From Gigantopelta aegis (taxonomy: Eukaryota; Mollusca; Gastropoda; Neomphalida; Peltospiridae): a stretch of 64,000 nucleotides of DNA. Positions within the stretch are counted from its first letter, which is position 1. Each line of letters begins with the position of its first letter. The stretch spans positions 34,506,413-34,570,412 of the forward strand of contig NC_054701.1 of the NCBI RefSeq assembly GCF_016097555.1, given 5' to 3'. Both the position numbers and the translations under genes were made by a program. Of the stretch, positions 1 to 14,400 are shown piece by piece. The notes beneath the pieces are model-generated. The model did not search any database, was not told where the DNA came from, and saw only the letters and a program-made list of their open reading frames with translations.

Positions 1-146
1 TAATCGGAAAGAGTAGCCCATGTAGTGGCGACAGCGGGTTTTCTCTCCAAATCTGTGTGGTCCTTAACCATATGTCTGACGCCATATAACCGTAAATAAA
101 ATGTGTTGAGTGCGTCGTTAAATAAAACATTTCTTTCTTTCTTTTG
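1..146 (+). repeat. SINE family A, 3' part
   Basis: Begins inside the conserved core and runs through 'gtgtggtccttaaccatatg' to a (CTTT)n tail. The 5' half is outside the window. Family A copies share the tail 'gtcgttaaataaaacatttc'. Confidence 0.85.
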
Positions 147-475
147 TTTTCACTTATTGAAATTCTTTTTTTTTCTATTGTTTATTTTGTCTTGTTCTTT
201 TTTTTGTTCTTTGTTTGTGTTTGTTGTGGGCTTTTTGTTTTGTTTCCTTCTTTGTTGTGGTTGTTGTGTTTTTGTTTTTTTTCTAATCTTATTATTGATT
301 TTGATTTAATCATTACTCTTTTTGTGATGGTACGCCTCTTCGCATCTTTCTGTTCTCAGTGATATCTGTTACTGCATACTTTGTTTTGTCTGATTTTGTC
401 TTGTTAATTTGTTCTCATTTTTGAGTATGTAACAGTTGGTTGCTTCTCTAATTGTTTCTCTTTTGTTTTTCTTTA

Positions 476-523
<48 letters not shown>

Positions 524-1340
524 GATGATGATGATATTGATGATGATGATGATGAAGATTATTATTATTATTATTTTTTTTTTTTTATTTTTTTTTTTAA
601 ATTTGGACCGTGTTTGTTATTTTCTATTCAATTATTGGTTTCTCCTACTGCGTGTTCCGTCTCATCATCTTCTGTTTCATTATTTTCTCATCATTGATTT
701 TCGTGATAGTTTATACTGTTTAGTGTTCATGATTTATTTTTGTTAGTTTATGCTATTTGTTTTGTTTTTGTTTTGTTTTGTTTCGTGTGGGTTTTGTTGT
801 TATTGTTGTTGGTTTCGTATTGATTTTTATCATTTGTTTTTGTTTAATATTTGTCCACTTATCTTTTATATATGAATTTGGATTTAATGGTAGTAGTAAA
901 GATGAAACATGGTATCCGTTATAAATGTTACTGTTTTGCCTTAATCTTCGTCAGTTAGTATTGCTTTATTGTTTAACTAACTGTTCCTTGTTGTTGTTGT
1001 TGTTTATGTGAATTACAAAATTAGATATATGTTTTGGTTGGTAGTTTTGTTTTGCTTTTTTATTAATGGGGTCTTGGTTGGTTTATTCGAATAATTACAT
1101 ATCGTGTCGACAGATATCAAGGCTCAAATGAACGGCTAGTTTGCTATGGTGATAGAAATCAAATAAATCATTTATGTACAGGGTTTACGAGTCTTCTTAA
1201 TGTACTGCTATACTTTTTTGTTTTAATTGTAATAATTTAGTTTTTTTAGTATTTCTAATTTTGTTTGCAGAGATTAAAAAATGTTTTCCTAAAATTAAAT
1301 TTACAGTAATTAATGAAATGGTGGATTAATGTGCAGGCAT
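147..1340. repeat. T/G-rich low-complexity region, paralogous to 16.5-19.4 kb
   Basis: T-rich on the plus strand with a (TTA)n/(ATG)n microsatellite at 478-570. Phrases such as 'tcatcattgattttcgtgat' (about 690) and 'ctagtttgctatggtgat' (about 1136) recur almost unchanged in the plus-strand block upstream of the vWA gene. Phe/Leu/Cys-rich open frames here are composition artefacts. Confidence 0.6.
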
Positions 1341-2224
1341 GTTATAGTCATTAGGGTTTCATAAGATTAAGGTGTGTTTTTTTTTTACATGGACTTCAAA
1401 CAATTAAAATATTCTTTTTTTGATATATGTCCTCAGGTATGTAAAATAAGATTCTGCAGACAAACTTTAAATACGATACTGTATGATAATACTGAACACA
1501 GAATGATAGAAATAAAAGAACATATTCAGTTGCTACAAATCTAAATGAAAAACATGTTTCGTTGTTTGTTGTTTTGTTGTTTTTAATTCGCTGCAAAAAA
1601 CAAACACTACACACGTTTCCAAGATTTCGTGAAATTTGTATATCTCCGCAGAGATATAAACTACATTGAATAAAAAATATGCGTGTTTACAAGACATTTC
1701 TGAATATGTCTGTGTTCTAGACTGCACAGCAATTAATATGCAAAGACCGTCTCTTTAACAAAATATCCAAATGTCAAGAAGTAACTTGAATAATACTAGG
1801 ATATTAAATAATGTGTTAAAAATACAATTTGTGATTTAGTCTCATGTGGTTGTTAATCCGTAGGTGTAGGTTATGTTTGTTTGATGGAGTTATTTAATAT
1901 TGTTTCCTGTCTGCCAGTCACTGTTGCTGCTTGGAGGAGATACTAGTTATATGCTTGCGACTGTATTTTGCATAGACAGCATGATAACTAATAGGGAGAT
2001 ATAGGGGTAAGGAAGTGTCATGACCTCTTTTGAAGGCCAGAATTTACAAGCTTGGACACTGAAAGAGTGATTGCCACATCCTACGAGTTGATCATGTATC
2101 TACAACACTGTTTATTGTACTGACGTAGCCAAGCTTTTATAAGGTAGAGGGCAACACCCCTCAACCCATAACCCCACCCTAGTAGGTCCTGTATGTATTA
2201 GAGGGACTACAGAATACTCACCAA
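1341..2224. other. A/T-rich stretch with no gene seen
   Basis: Short open frames on both strands show no domain, splice pattern or codon bias that I can support. Nothing recognisable apart from short T runs. Confidence 0.5.
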
Positions 2225-3946
2225 AACCGGTTACACCAGTTGTTCCGTGGTCCTATTGACCTATTTGTCGTCCCAGCCAGTACACCACAACTGATATATC
2301 AAAAGATATGTGCTATCCTGTCTGTAGCATGGTGCATATAAAAGATCCTTTCCTACTAATGAAAACAAATGTAGCGGGTTTCCTCAGTATGACTGCATGT
2401 CAAAATTACCAAATATTTGACATTCAATAGTCGATGACTGTCACAAGTGATTGAATAACTAAAAGAAACAACACTAATCCAAATAAATTATATTACATTT
2501 ATTTACAGCACACAAATAACAATCACATTCATTCTCCACTCCTACTTACTAACCCTAATTATATCCCTCTCACACACCACTAATCACCAGCACTCCCTCA
2601 ACACTCACACTTCTCATATATAATAAACATACATTATCACCACTTTACACATAATTTCATATAAAAATATCACGTATCACAACACACAAAATAATATACT
2701 AAAACCACACAGTTCAATATACAATGTTTCAGTTCATAACACAATCCTTATGATTCACTTCCTCGTGATCAACTTTTATATACATATATTGTTCTAACTA
2801 AATTATGTACTAACATTAGTTAGCACCCTCCATTTCAGATCAGCTCTAAATACTACAGCCATATTTACACAATATGTTTCTGCTGCACAATAACAATACA
2901 CTTGTTATTCACCGAGATGCTGCACGATAACAATACACTTGTTATTCACCACCACACATCATGGCTAATAAGTAGCCCACATGTGGAACTTCAATTTCCA
3001 CTTCAGCTGTACCCAACTTCCATGAATTAACATCAACGTCAGTTTCCTCGTCCCTTCTTCACATACTTCCGCAGCCCAATCACCTGGTCAAACTCTAACA
3101 TTGCCCCTCGCTGCTCATCCCGTTGTTGGTCTCAACAGATACCACACAAGCTGCTGTAAACAATATACACTCCATTACTATCATGCAAAACCTCAATATT
3201 AAATACCCTTCATACATCAATCATTTTCATCATTTCACACATGTCCACATTATACAGGTTTCACAACGTATACGTTAATAACACGTACAACTTACTTCAT
3301 GTGCATAATTCAATTCACATTATACATTTAATAAACACATACATACATATAGCAAACAATTTCATTACTTTACACAATGTCCGCATTTCACAAGTTACAC
3401 TGAGCATTTGCTAAATATATACATTTAATATAGCAAACTAAATACAGACCAAAATAACATTCAAATGTCACACCTCTGTAACACAATACATGTGTAAAAT
3501 ATTTAATTTACTTACGGTTAAACAATAACCCGAACTTCCACAAAGTCTCTTACACTTCTACCAAGTCTTTCCCAAACTGAATGTTCAATGATTCTCTCTC
3601 AGCGATTAATGACAAATCATCCACTCAGTAGCCCAGTTCCACACTATATTCACCCAGTCAGCTTATCACTCATCTATCACTCACCCATACCACACTCTAC
3701 AATAATACAAATTGCTACCTTGCTAATTAAAGACAGCTTCACGTGTGAGATACAAGCTATGACTCATACTTCATGCTTCTCTCATTCGTATAAATTAAAA
3801 TACCGTATAAATGATAAAAAATGTTATAAAATATATAACCACATATTCTCTTTCATACAATTAAAATCAGATTTCCCTTGACTTGTGACAATGACTAATA
3901 AACCAGTGTTCTCTAGTGGTGTCGTTAAACAAACCGAAATTTAGCT
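2225..3946 (+). repeat. SINE family B split by an insertion
   Basis: The body 2225-2438 breaks off within the tail motif 'caatagtcgatgac' and resumes at 3896 with 'taataaaccagtg' and 'gtgtcgttaaacaaac'. The gap is the TG...CA element, so this SINE is older than that element. Confidence 0.8.
2439..3890. mobile_element. 1,452-bp TG...CA element in a SINE, solo-LTR-like
   Basis: It starts TGTCACAAGT and ends ACTTGTGACA (10-bp inverted ends) and is flanked by the direct repeat ATGAC at 2434-2438 and 3891-3895. TG...CA ends with a 5-bp target duplication fit a solo LTR of a Gypsy- or BEL-like element. A non-autonomous DNA transposon with TGT...ACA ends is the alternative. No protein domain is recognisable inside. 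The ends are still well matched, so it is probably not very old. A 34-bp direct duplication lies near 2880-2950. Confidence 0.65.
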
Positions 3947-4059
3947 AGTCTCGTCTTTAATACTATTAACAATATGTTTCAAGATTATAAAAAGCTTAAG
4001 GATTCATTAAACAACCATTCTTTTGTATTCCACAAACAAGACAACGTATGAACATTTTC

Positions 4060-4065
4060 TTTAAT
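4060..4065 (-). promoter_or_regulatory. Candidate poly(A) signal ATTAAA of the ZP gene
   Basis: On the minus strand the common variant ATTAAA lies about 40 nt after the ZP gene stop. No canonical AATAAA is closer. Weak on its own, but the position is right. Confidence 0.4.
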
Positions 4066-4102
4066 ATGTAGTTATGAATACAACCAATCCCACACAACAA
4101 TC

Positions 4103-4251
4103 CTAATAAAACACTGGTCGTTTCTTGACAAACACCAGGCGGTAGTTGTAGATGATGGCGACGATCAGGAGGATGGCGGCTCCACACACCGCCGTTAGTC
4201 CGCTCCAGAAGATCACCAAGTTCACAGGAGACCACGATTCGGGTTGGGGCA
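4103..4251 (-). CDS. ZP gene exon 9: transmembrane segment, tail and stop
   Basis: The exon reads PQPESWSPV, then a hydrophobic run from NLVIFWSG to LLIVAIIY, then a basic tail ending KKRPVFY and TAG at 4105-4103. It enters in phase 1 from exon 8. The acceptor at 4253-4252 has a near-copy at 4406-4405 from a local duplication. The stretch from that copy down to this exon is 153 nt and open in the same frame, so it could serve as an alternative acceptor adding 51 residues. Confidence 0.84.
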
Positions 4252-4873
4252 CTGGAAATAAGCATAATATATGTAAACATGTAAAAAAGGGGAAAAAAAC
4301 CTTTTTTGGTTGCGTAAAATATGAAGAGAAAAATCCTTGAAATACAGCCACGTGCATTGTTTTTACAACATAAGTACACTGGAGACACGATTCGGGTTGG
4401 GGCACTAGGAATAAGCACAATATATGTACTGTAAACACTTACAAATAGAAAACTAATATCGATTGCAAGAGATATGTGGAGGAAAATCTTTTAAAATCAC
4501 AATGTGCAATATTTTCAGAACAGACGTGCATGTTTAATAACATGAAATTGGATGCATAAAACTAAAGGTATCCGTTTAGTAAATGTATCGGTTCCAGTTA
4601 AATGTATTGTATGGACAAAACAGTCGAAGGGTGTGAGCAATATTTGATATTGCTGACATTTGGTGTCGTGGATCACCCTTTTGCAGTCACGAGAGCTCTA
4701 TAACTACATACCACTACAAAGGCACCGATATCTATAACTGAAGGCGTTAAATTTATATTTAAACTTTTTAAAAGTTATATGTCCATCCACGGTTATCACT
4801 CTTCTTTTTCTACTACTACTATTACTACGGTACTACTACTATTACTACTACTACTACTACTGCTACTACTAAA

Positions 4874-4904
<31 letters not shown>

Positions 4905-7042
4905 AAAAACTACTGCCATTATCACTACTATTTTTTCTTCTGCTTCATCGTCGTCATCATCATAATCATCATCATCACCACATTCTTTGATTATTGTTAT
5001 TATTATTACTTTTTACAACCAGCCTGCAGGCACAAAATAACAGCAACAAATAAGTCAACGCACTCCGTTTACTGTTTAGATATCTGCCTTCAAGTCGGAA
5101 ACCCCCGGACATGGCTGCACGTGCAACGTCTCGCGCCGCTCGTCGTCCAGGGTTTGTCGTCAAGCAACCGGAAGCGCAGCGGGAGGAGTTGTCTGACCCG
5201 TTACAGACGATGACGTCACAATGGAGATACACGGCCGGCGAGTTGTCGATATACTTGAAAGCCTCCATGGAGAATCTCTGAACGTTATGACTTGGATTAG
5301 GTAGAAATCTAACAGAGTCATCCTTCGCACATCTGAAATAAAAAGACGTGGGTTTTTTTTGCACTTCTCATAAACTATGTAAATCGTCGCAGATTACCGC
5401 AGATGAGACGTAGACATCATGTGTCCTCATTCATCACAGACCCACGACGACTGGTATATCAAAGGCCGTGGTATACACTATCTGTCAATCAGTACAGGAT
5501 GGTGCCATATAAAAGATCCGTTGCTACTAATGGAAATGTAGTGGGTTTCCTCAATCAGACTATATTATGTCAAAATTACCAAATGTTTGACATCCAATAA
5601 GCTATAGCCGATGATTAATTAATCAATGTGGTTCTAGGGTGTCATTAAAGAAAACAACCTTCCATCAGACCATCTACGATTGTCAATATAAAGATTATCA
5701 CTGGTCTGCGACGATCTGTGGCATGTAAGAGATTTGATGGGAACCAGGCTTTAGATAAATCATTAGATGTGTCTCCCAATTTGACTGAATTCAATAACAT
5801 GTTCAGGAGGACATGCGTTTGCTGTCAATTTCATATACATTGCACCTAATTAATACCTAGCATCCGTGTGCTCTCGTCCCCTAAACACGATACTGATCTT
5901 GCTAACAATCCGCATTGGAGGTTTCCGTTAGTGGATCTAACTGGAGACAACGTGATTTGGTGCCCTGGTAACCTGTTTTGATTTGATAGGTGGTCATTCA
6001 AAACCGAGAGTGAAGGATCCAAAATTTTCTTACAGAACTGCTGTAATCGTTCTGTCGCCTATTTAAACGGTCATCTTGGCAGAGAAACTAGTATCTACCG
6101 CTATTTCCATTTAAAGTTAAGGGTATTGTCTAGTTAATTGTGAATGACACGTTAACACGTACCACCCTTTTGGATATCAATAGAATCCCTTATTATTATA
6201 TGCGTCTAAGTATACATACGTGTAGTACATGCTTGTGGTTATTACCCTGATCAACATCACTAAATAACTAAATAAAAGTATAGCTATGTATATATTAGAA
6301 TCCCTTATTGGGCAGAGGAAAAAAATCGACTTTAGAATAACTGGCATCTACAAATACCGTCTTGAAGTGTCAGAATTCCAGTGTATGTTATAAAGTTGTT
6401 ATGACATGCCTACCCGTGCTGTATGATGGGGTAGATGTTACTGGATCTGGATCTGACGGGCGTGGCATCACACATCATAGCGAACGGTGAGAGTCTTGTG
6501 TCCGTCTTCATATTCAGCTGTACGTAGAAGCTCTCTCCCGGAGTGATGTAAAATGGATCTTCTGGTGTTTTGTTAAAGTGTTCGTCGTGAAACAACTCCA
6601 GCCTGCAAACAAATTGGTACTGTTTTGATTCATTAATGGCAAATAATCTAACGATATTGAGAAGAAGAAAAACAATAGTTATACGCTTCGGTCTTTGCAA
6701 TTTTTAATTAAAAAAAAAAAAAAAGAGGTAACAATACAAACGGTGCAAAGATATTACATACCCGTATTTTACGGACTTCGGTAGAGCAACTGAATATGGT
6801 GTATTTGAAATGGATGTCCTTGTGTTAAAAACATTTGTTTTATTACATTATGAATTTAAGGAATATGCATAGGCAATTTGTATTAGTTTTGTAATCAAAT
6901 TACAGTATTTTTTAAAATATAAATATGTATAGCAGAACTGTAACCAGTTGGAATGCAGTGAGTTGCAAGTGCTCATTTATTCTACCCGGAGAAAAACATA
7001 CTATATTACTATGCTCTAATTCTTTTTAGCGCCCTCACCCAC

Positions 7043-7102
<60 letters not shown>

Positions 7103-10100
7103 GGTTTGTTTAGACTGCATGGCTCTACAGAGGACATACTATGTAATAAAATACTATTACGTTTCACACCTTATGTCGAAAACTCCTTGGGCCTCAGCAG
7201 CGAAATGGAGATTAGAATACTGAACATCTATCGGAATCTCCAGGTTGGTGGTGACGGGGACTACACACTCGAACGGCACGGAGATCTCACGCACGCGCGA
7301 TATGACACCTTCAACAACTACTTCCTGCGACTTTACGACGTTCTCATAAATCATGGTATTGCCAACTTTCTGTAAATAACAAAGTTGATTTCTGTTATGT
7401 AAAAAATTAATCTCAAATTCTTAAGAGAAAATAATATTATATTGATGGCATTATAAATTTAACTGTTTGTCCAGCAGAATCAATCAGAGAATAGCTATGA
7501 CTTTTTAAGCCGAATAGTTTCAGATATCTTCATATAAAACATCGTCTACAGAAGCGAAGAAACATACACACGATTACAATTTAATAACAAGCTCGCGTTT
7601 GTTTAACGGATATTCACAACTGCCTACGTGCAACATACTAGTAGTCTAGCTACAAGGTTCGTTGCCATTTCTGATACATTGTAAAACTAAAGAGCTTAGA
7701 AGCGGGACACTTTTACAAATTCATAATGACTAACAGTGTCTTTGGTCTGACCAGGATTGGAAGCCATTGAAGGGAAGCTATCTATTTTGCTCGCCAACAC
7801 TTTCCTGAGACTAGACTATCTCAATGAGGGCATGTTTTCGCTCCCCATAGCATGTGAATTTATAATACAAATTTTCTTTCCTTGTTGTCATCCAGCACAT
7901 TTGATAAGACTCTCCCAGGGATTGGAAAAGTGCTTTTGGGCCCTGGTAAAAGTGGACTACAGGCAATGTATCCACTGCTAACCAAGCTGGTATCTGTAGC
8001 ACTGACTCTGCCTTTGAGCAGTGCTGAGTGTGAATGAGTGTTTTCGCAGTTGAAAATGATAAAAACAGACAGAAGGAGCAAACTCAATGTTCCAACTGTA
8101 AGCAAGTTACTCCATATTAAACTTAACTGGGAATTTATTTACGTTGAAACACTGCTAAATAAGACAACAGAGAAGTTCCTAAGTGTGAAAAACAGAAGAT
8201 GTTGCAATCTGTGAAATAAACTGATCAGTTGTGTGTCCCTGTTGATTTTGCAAGGTGCTAAGTTGTCTATAAATACCTCATAATTTTGTTAATTTTTTGT
8301 GTATGTAAAACCCCAATGATGTTAACTATGAACCTGACCAGTGTATGTCCAGCAGTGCATCCATACAACTGTTGTATTATTTATAAACTCTATATTATTA
8401 ATTAACATTAAATCTATTATTTTCACATTTTGTTTTGGGTTGGGGGGTTTTCGGTTATGATATATAAATTACTGCCTTCATAAACAATTATTCCCGCAGA
8501 TAGTGCCCTAATAATAAGTGAGCACCCTGCCCTTCTCCAATCCTAGCTAGAACACTGTATATGGTATCAATATGGTAATTTATAATCACTCCCCTAAGTC
8601 GTTTTCACGCAAAGGTCTGATGTAGGCCAATTGAAATGGAAAAGATACAGTGTTTATCAAATTGATACAATCGATTTATTTCTTCTTTTAGTAATGAGGA
8701 AGTTGTAATATCTTGATCGCCTTGGTTGTAGTTGTTGCCATAGTCATGCTATCCAATGAATTGAGCACGACCAAACTTGATTTCTCTGTGACGTGCACGT
8801 ATACGTTAAACTGAAATTGACGCAAGCGCTGTATATACGTTTTTAGTTGGAAAAGATGTCTAAATTTCTTTTCGAACTGGGTTTTTTGGATATGTAAAAA
8901 GCAATACTTCACCCGAGTCCGAAAAATACCATTTATCTTACTTGTATAGTATTTAAAAGCCACTCGTGTAGTATTTGTCTACATAACGCAAGTTTAGTGT
9001 ACTTTTCAATACAGTAGGCACTCTTCATAAGGGTTACCAGTTGCTTACTGATAGCGCCGTGTTTAAATGCCCCTAGAAACGCCATGCATCTGCTACTGAA
9101 TATTGTATTATACTATGTTTTAAGTGGAGTTGTAAAAAAAGACAAAGCAACTTGAAGAAACCATTAGTTACACGAGACGTTGTTCCGCATCCGTTGAGTG
9201 GAGACACTAGCGTGACGTGAGTTTGGTTTCCGGTAGCGTGGCACGTGCTGTCTCTCAGCGTCATGTACTGTTCATGTAGACTTGGGAATTTACCTCGATT
9301 GAAACTGATTGTCATATGCTGCGACGTACACGTAAGCGTCTCTCCCGCAACTATCAATAAAAAAATATCAACCTTTAAATTACAACATACATGAATACAC
9401 CTGAAAAGTAAAACACACAGATTTATAATTTGAAAACAATCTTACATAAATGCCAGCAAATGCCTAATTTGAACTCCTTCCCCTGCAAAAATAGCTCAAA
9501 TGAACGCACCTGTAAAGTAAAAAAACCGGATTATTAATTTGCAAACAGCAACAACTAAATACGAATTGAATTGTGTACATAACTGTTTAGGGGCCTATTT
9601 CACAAAACATCATAAGTTTACGTCTGCGATTAGCAGTTACACTGGGCATACATTTATAAGTGTTTGGCATCTATTTCACGAAGAATTTTTTACATCATAA
9701 CATTTTAACGACAAAAGAAATACGTGTGCTTTTAACTATATTTGTTGTATTATAATAGTGATAAAAATTGTGGTTTAGTCGTTTACGTGCAAAACTAAGA
9801 TTACGATATTTTGTGGGGCGTAGGCTGAAGAGGTGCTAATTTTGTTTACCGGGCAAATTTATATAATCCAGGAGATAAGCGTGGTGCATCGGAAATGCCA
9901 CAGGGAGAACCATGGGGGCCATACACCCAAGCACATTTTGCCCCTTCCACCTTCTGCATTTGCCTGTTTTGCTTTGTTGTGTTTATCTTATACCACGATT
10001 TAAACTATCTGCTACATACAACTTCCTTTTAACATCGTCATCGTCGTCGTACATGTGCGATATATCTGCAACTTGGGTGGCAATATTGGAAAATCTTTCT

Positions 10101-11362
10101 TACCTCTTTCACAGCTGTGACCGACCCAGTCATTCGCGCATGTGCAGTTGTAGGTTGATTCTAACGTGGTGCACGTTCCACCGTTTTGACAAGGACTAGA
10201 CAGACAGTTATCTACAATATAATAAACCACTGGTAATGGCTGTCCTCGAAATGACAACATAGGGACGGCAGATATTTAAAAAAAACAAAATATCAGATCT
10301 GTAAAATTATATAAAACATTTTGGCATAATTTATATTGTACAGGTGGTTTCAGCTTCCAAATAAATACTTGTATTTCTCCAAAAGATATAAAACGCTTTA
10401 TTAGAACATCAATGCGAATATTTTGAACTATTATTAAATAATAATAGTTTTTAAATCTCAACTACTAGTGTTCGTATGCGCGTTATTATAACACAAACCC
10501 CCAAGCTACACCAATGACTGACTGACTGACTGACTGACTGAATGGATGGATGGATGAATGAATTAATGAATGCATTGATGAATGGATGAATGAATTGATG
10601 TATGAATGAAAGAATGGATGGATGAATGGATGAATGCATGAATGAATGAATGAATGAATGAATGAATGAATGTTTACCGAAAACGCAGCAAATAAATAAA
10701 TAAATCGGCTATTGGGTGTCAAACAAAGGTAAATTAATGCATGTAGTTAAGCATTTCATTTTGTTTTGAATATCTTCTGTTATTTTTACTGTTAAAATGA
10801 TGCATCATTAAATCCAGTGTCTGATTTCACTGTAAACGTCAGGAGTTTTTATTTTTATTTTAAAAGCATACTTATCAAATGAATAAACCTTTTTTTTGGT
10901 TTCAATATATTACCATCACAAATAACAGCAACTGTTTCAGTAGCTTTGCAATCGTGGTTGAACCACGGAGTGTGTCCGCACTCCGTCAGTCTCGCTTCAT
11001 GTCCAGTGCAATGCACGTCATCGAGAATGAAAGTCATACCACTCGGCAAAGACCTAAACCTGGAGGAGGTCAGTAATCTGGGGGTTGTTGTCGGGTAGCC
11101 GATTTGACGACAAACCACCATGGCTGCCGACACGTCGAAAGAGTCATCACAAACAAGCCCAGTTCTACAAGAAAGCAAAAACAGTAATAAATTAATAAAT
11201 AAACAAGTGTGACGTCTTCTGCTGTCTCATTGCCATACAGTACCGTGGTAAGTAGTGGACATTTATATGAGTAGGACAAAAGCTGTATTTACTCAAAGGT
11301 GCTAGATGCCCTTTCTAGTTACATGCTAATGTTTATTTATTTTATTTCACTTTATTTTAATT

Positions 11363-11425
<63 letters not shown>

Positions 11426-14400
11426 GTTGAGGATGGGGCGTGACTCATTATTTACGGAGTAAAATCAACTGCAGCTCTGATTGGTAGTAATAATGTACGG
11501 TACCACATTTTCTATGTGTGTACTACCTGTGTGGAATGCTGTACTGTTAACATTACTGGCAATGACTATTTTTGATCTGGTGGAGCCTTTAATATTGTAT
11601 GCTAATTTAATTAATTAATTAAATTATATATTTCCAACTCCAAAAATATAACATTGAAACAATTAGTGATGAGCAAACATGAACGTAATACTTACAATTT
11701 CATAATGGCGACTTCCACCAAAATTAGTTATTACTTTTACTTTGAAATGTAAGCAATATACCGTGAACAATAAACACATAAAAAAGTACAACTAAATCAT
11801 TTAATTTAATAGTAGAACAAAATATTGAAAAATTGAGCACATTCACAATGCTAGGCGGATTTTACCGACACTAGCAGTCTTCGGGCAAAATATAGTCGAA
11901 GAGAGGGAAAAATGCTACATTTTTCATTTGTAGAAAGGGATTTATTATATGCAACATCCCACAGACAGGAAAGAACATACCAAGCATTTGATATGCCAGT
12001 CGTGGTGCACTGGCTGGAACGAGAAATAACCTCACCGATGAAATCGATCCTAAACTGACCACGCATCGGACGAGCGCTTTACCACAAGGTTACGCCGGCC
12101 CTTCTTCACTTGACTAAATGTATAATATCGCACAAACCGGTGAAAATGAAACAAGAAAAGAATTCGCAGTTTACCAACCTTCCAGCATGTGTGATTTGTA
12201 CTAAGCCTTTGTAGGGTCCCGGTCCTAAAATTAGTGTCACTGCCCCGTCAGTCTGCAATTTAAACAGATCTGTTTATAATATGTTTTAAAAATATGAACA
12301 ATTATATAAGGACTAACGGATCGCGTACAAACTCTATATTAGATTTTGGTTACAATGGCAAACATTAATGTGATAAAAACAAAAAAAGGCTCACTATTGC
12401 CCCTCCGCCCCCTTCCTGTTCCTACGGGCCTGAAAATAAATCAAACCAGTACTGTGCTGACGGTATTATACTGATATTAATTAGTTAGGTATTATATTGA
12501 TCATAATTAGTTACGTACTATATTGATCTTAATTAGTTAGGTATTATATTGATCATAATTAGTTACGTACTATATTGATCTTAATTAGTTAGGTATTATA
12601 TTGATCTTAATTAGTGACGTACTATACTGATATTAATTAGTTAGGTATTATATTGATCATAATTAGTTACGTACTATACTGATATTAATTAGTTAGGTAT
12701 TATATTGATCTTAATTAGTGACGTACTATATTCATCTTAATTAGTTAGGTATTATATTGATCATAATTAGTTACGTACTATATTGATCTTAATTAGTTAG
12801 GTATTATATTGATCATAATTAGTGACGTACTATATTGATCTTAATTAGTTAGGTATTATATTGATCATAATTAGTGACGTACTATATTGATCTTAATTAG
12901 TTAGGTATTATATTGATCTTAATTAGTGACGTACTATATTGATCTTAATTAGTTAGGTATTATATTGATCATAATTAGTTACGTACTATATTGATCTTAA
13001 TTAGTTAGGTATTATATTGATCATAATTAGTGACGTACTATATTGATCTTAATTAGGTATTATATTGATCATAATTAGTTACGTACTATATTGATCTTAA
13101 TTAGTTAGGTATTATATTGATCTTAATTAGTGACGTACTATATTCATCTTAATTAGTTAGGTATTATATTGATCATAATTAGTTACGTACTATATTCATC
13201 TTAATTAGTTAGGTATTATATTGATCATAATTAGTTACGTACTATATTCATCTTAATTATTTAGGTATTATATTCATCTTAATTAGTTACGTACTATATT
13301 CATCTTAATTAGTTAGGTATTATATTGATCATAATTAGTTACGTACTATATTCATCTTAATTAGTTAGGTATTATATTGATCATAATTAGTTACGTACTA
13401 TATTCATCTTAATTATTTAGGTATTATATTCATCTTAATTAGTTACGTACTATATTGATCTTAATTAGTTAGGTATTATATAGATCTTAATTAGTTACGA
13501 ACTATATTGATCTTAATTAGTTAGGTATTATATTGATCATAATTAGTTACGTACTATATTCATCTTAATTAGTTAGGTATTATATTGATCATAATTAGTT
13601 ACGTACTATATTCATCTTAATTATTTAGGTATTATATTGATCATAATTAGTTACGTACTATATTCATCTTAATTAGTTAGGTATTATATCATTGATAGTC
13701 ATTATTTTATGACTGACACTTATTCATTCATATATTCATCCATTTGTATTCACTCATTCATTCTTTGGTTTCAATTTATTCATTTCTATTCACTCATTCA
13801 TTCATTGGATTCAATTTATTTTTCGTGATTGAATTGAGGTTCAAGCACGCAGTCCTGGACATACATATTAGTTATCTGAGCTGTCTGTCCAGGACAGAGG
13901 TTAGGGGTTAGTTGTTAGCGAGACAAAAGTTGTTATAGTGGCCACACATAAACCCATTGGGCCGGTCAAACTGTACGAACCCAGTACCTACCAGAATTAG
14001 GAACTACACCACGGAGGCCGGTACTGACACTTAGGAGTATTGGCAAGACAGATAACCTATATTGTTACCTGTTCACCTGTCGACAACGCCAAAACAGTGA
14101 ATGGCCCTTACCGTGTGCATAATACATATACAAAATAAACAAGTCATAAAAAACATTGTTTGATCGGGGGTGGGGGTGAGACTGACCCCCCAAAACCCTC
14201 CCCCTGCATACGCGCCTGAAAGCTATCTTCTTCTCTTATGCTACTGTGTGATTCATATAAATGCATTGCGTTGACTATTTCATCATTTCCGTTTTAACTT
14301 CATTGCAACATATAATGTGATTATTGCTTCATACGCTGGAGTCTCGCGAATTATTATCAACAGGTCGAAATACTCGCTTGTTGTGTGACACGTTCATAAC

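Noticed and set aside
103-746. Phe-rich frames near the left edge
   Set aside because: Same low-complexity composition as 16.5-19.2 kb.
3588-3881. 97-aa plus-strand frame
   Set aside because: Lies inside the TG...CA element, is Ser/His/Ile-rich, and has no recognisable domain.
7157-7375. Plus-strand 107-aa frame starting in (TG)n
   Set aside because: Antisense shadow of the ZP exon 7369-7170.
12462-13688. Possible CRISPR array
   Set aside because: Units abut without unique spacers and differ in blocks; it is a minisatellite in an intron of an animal gene.
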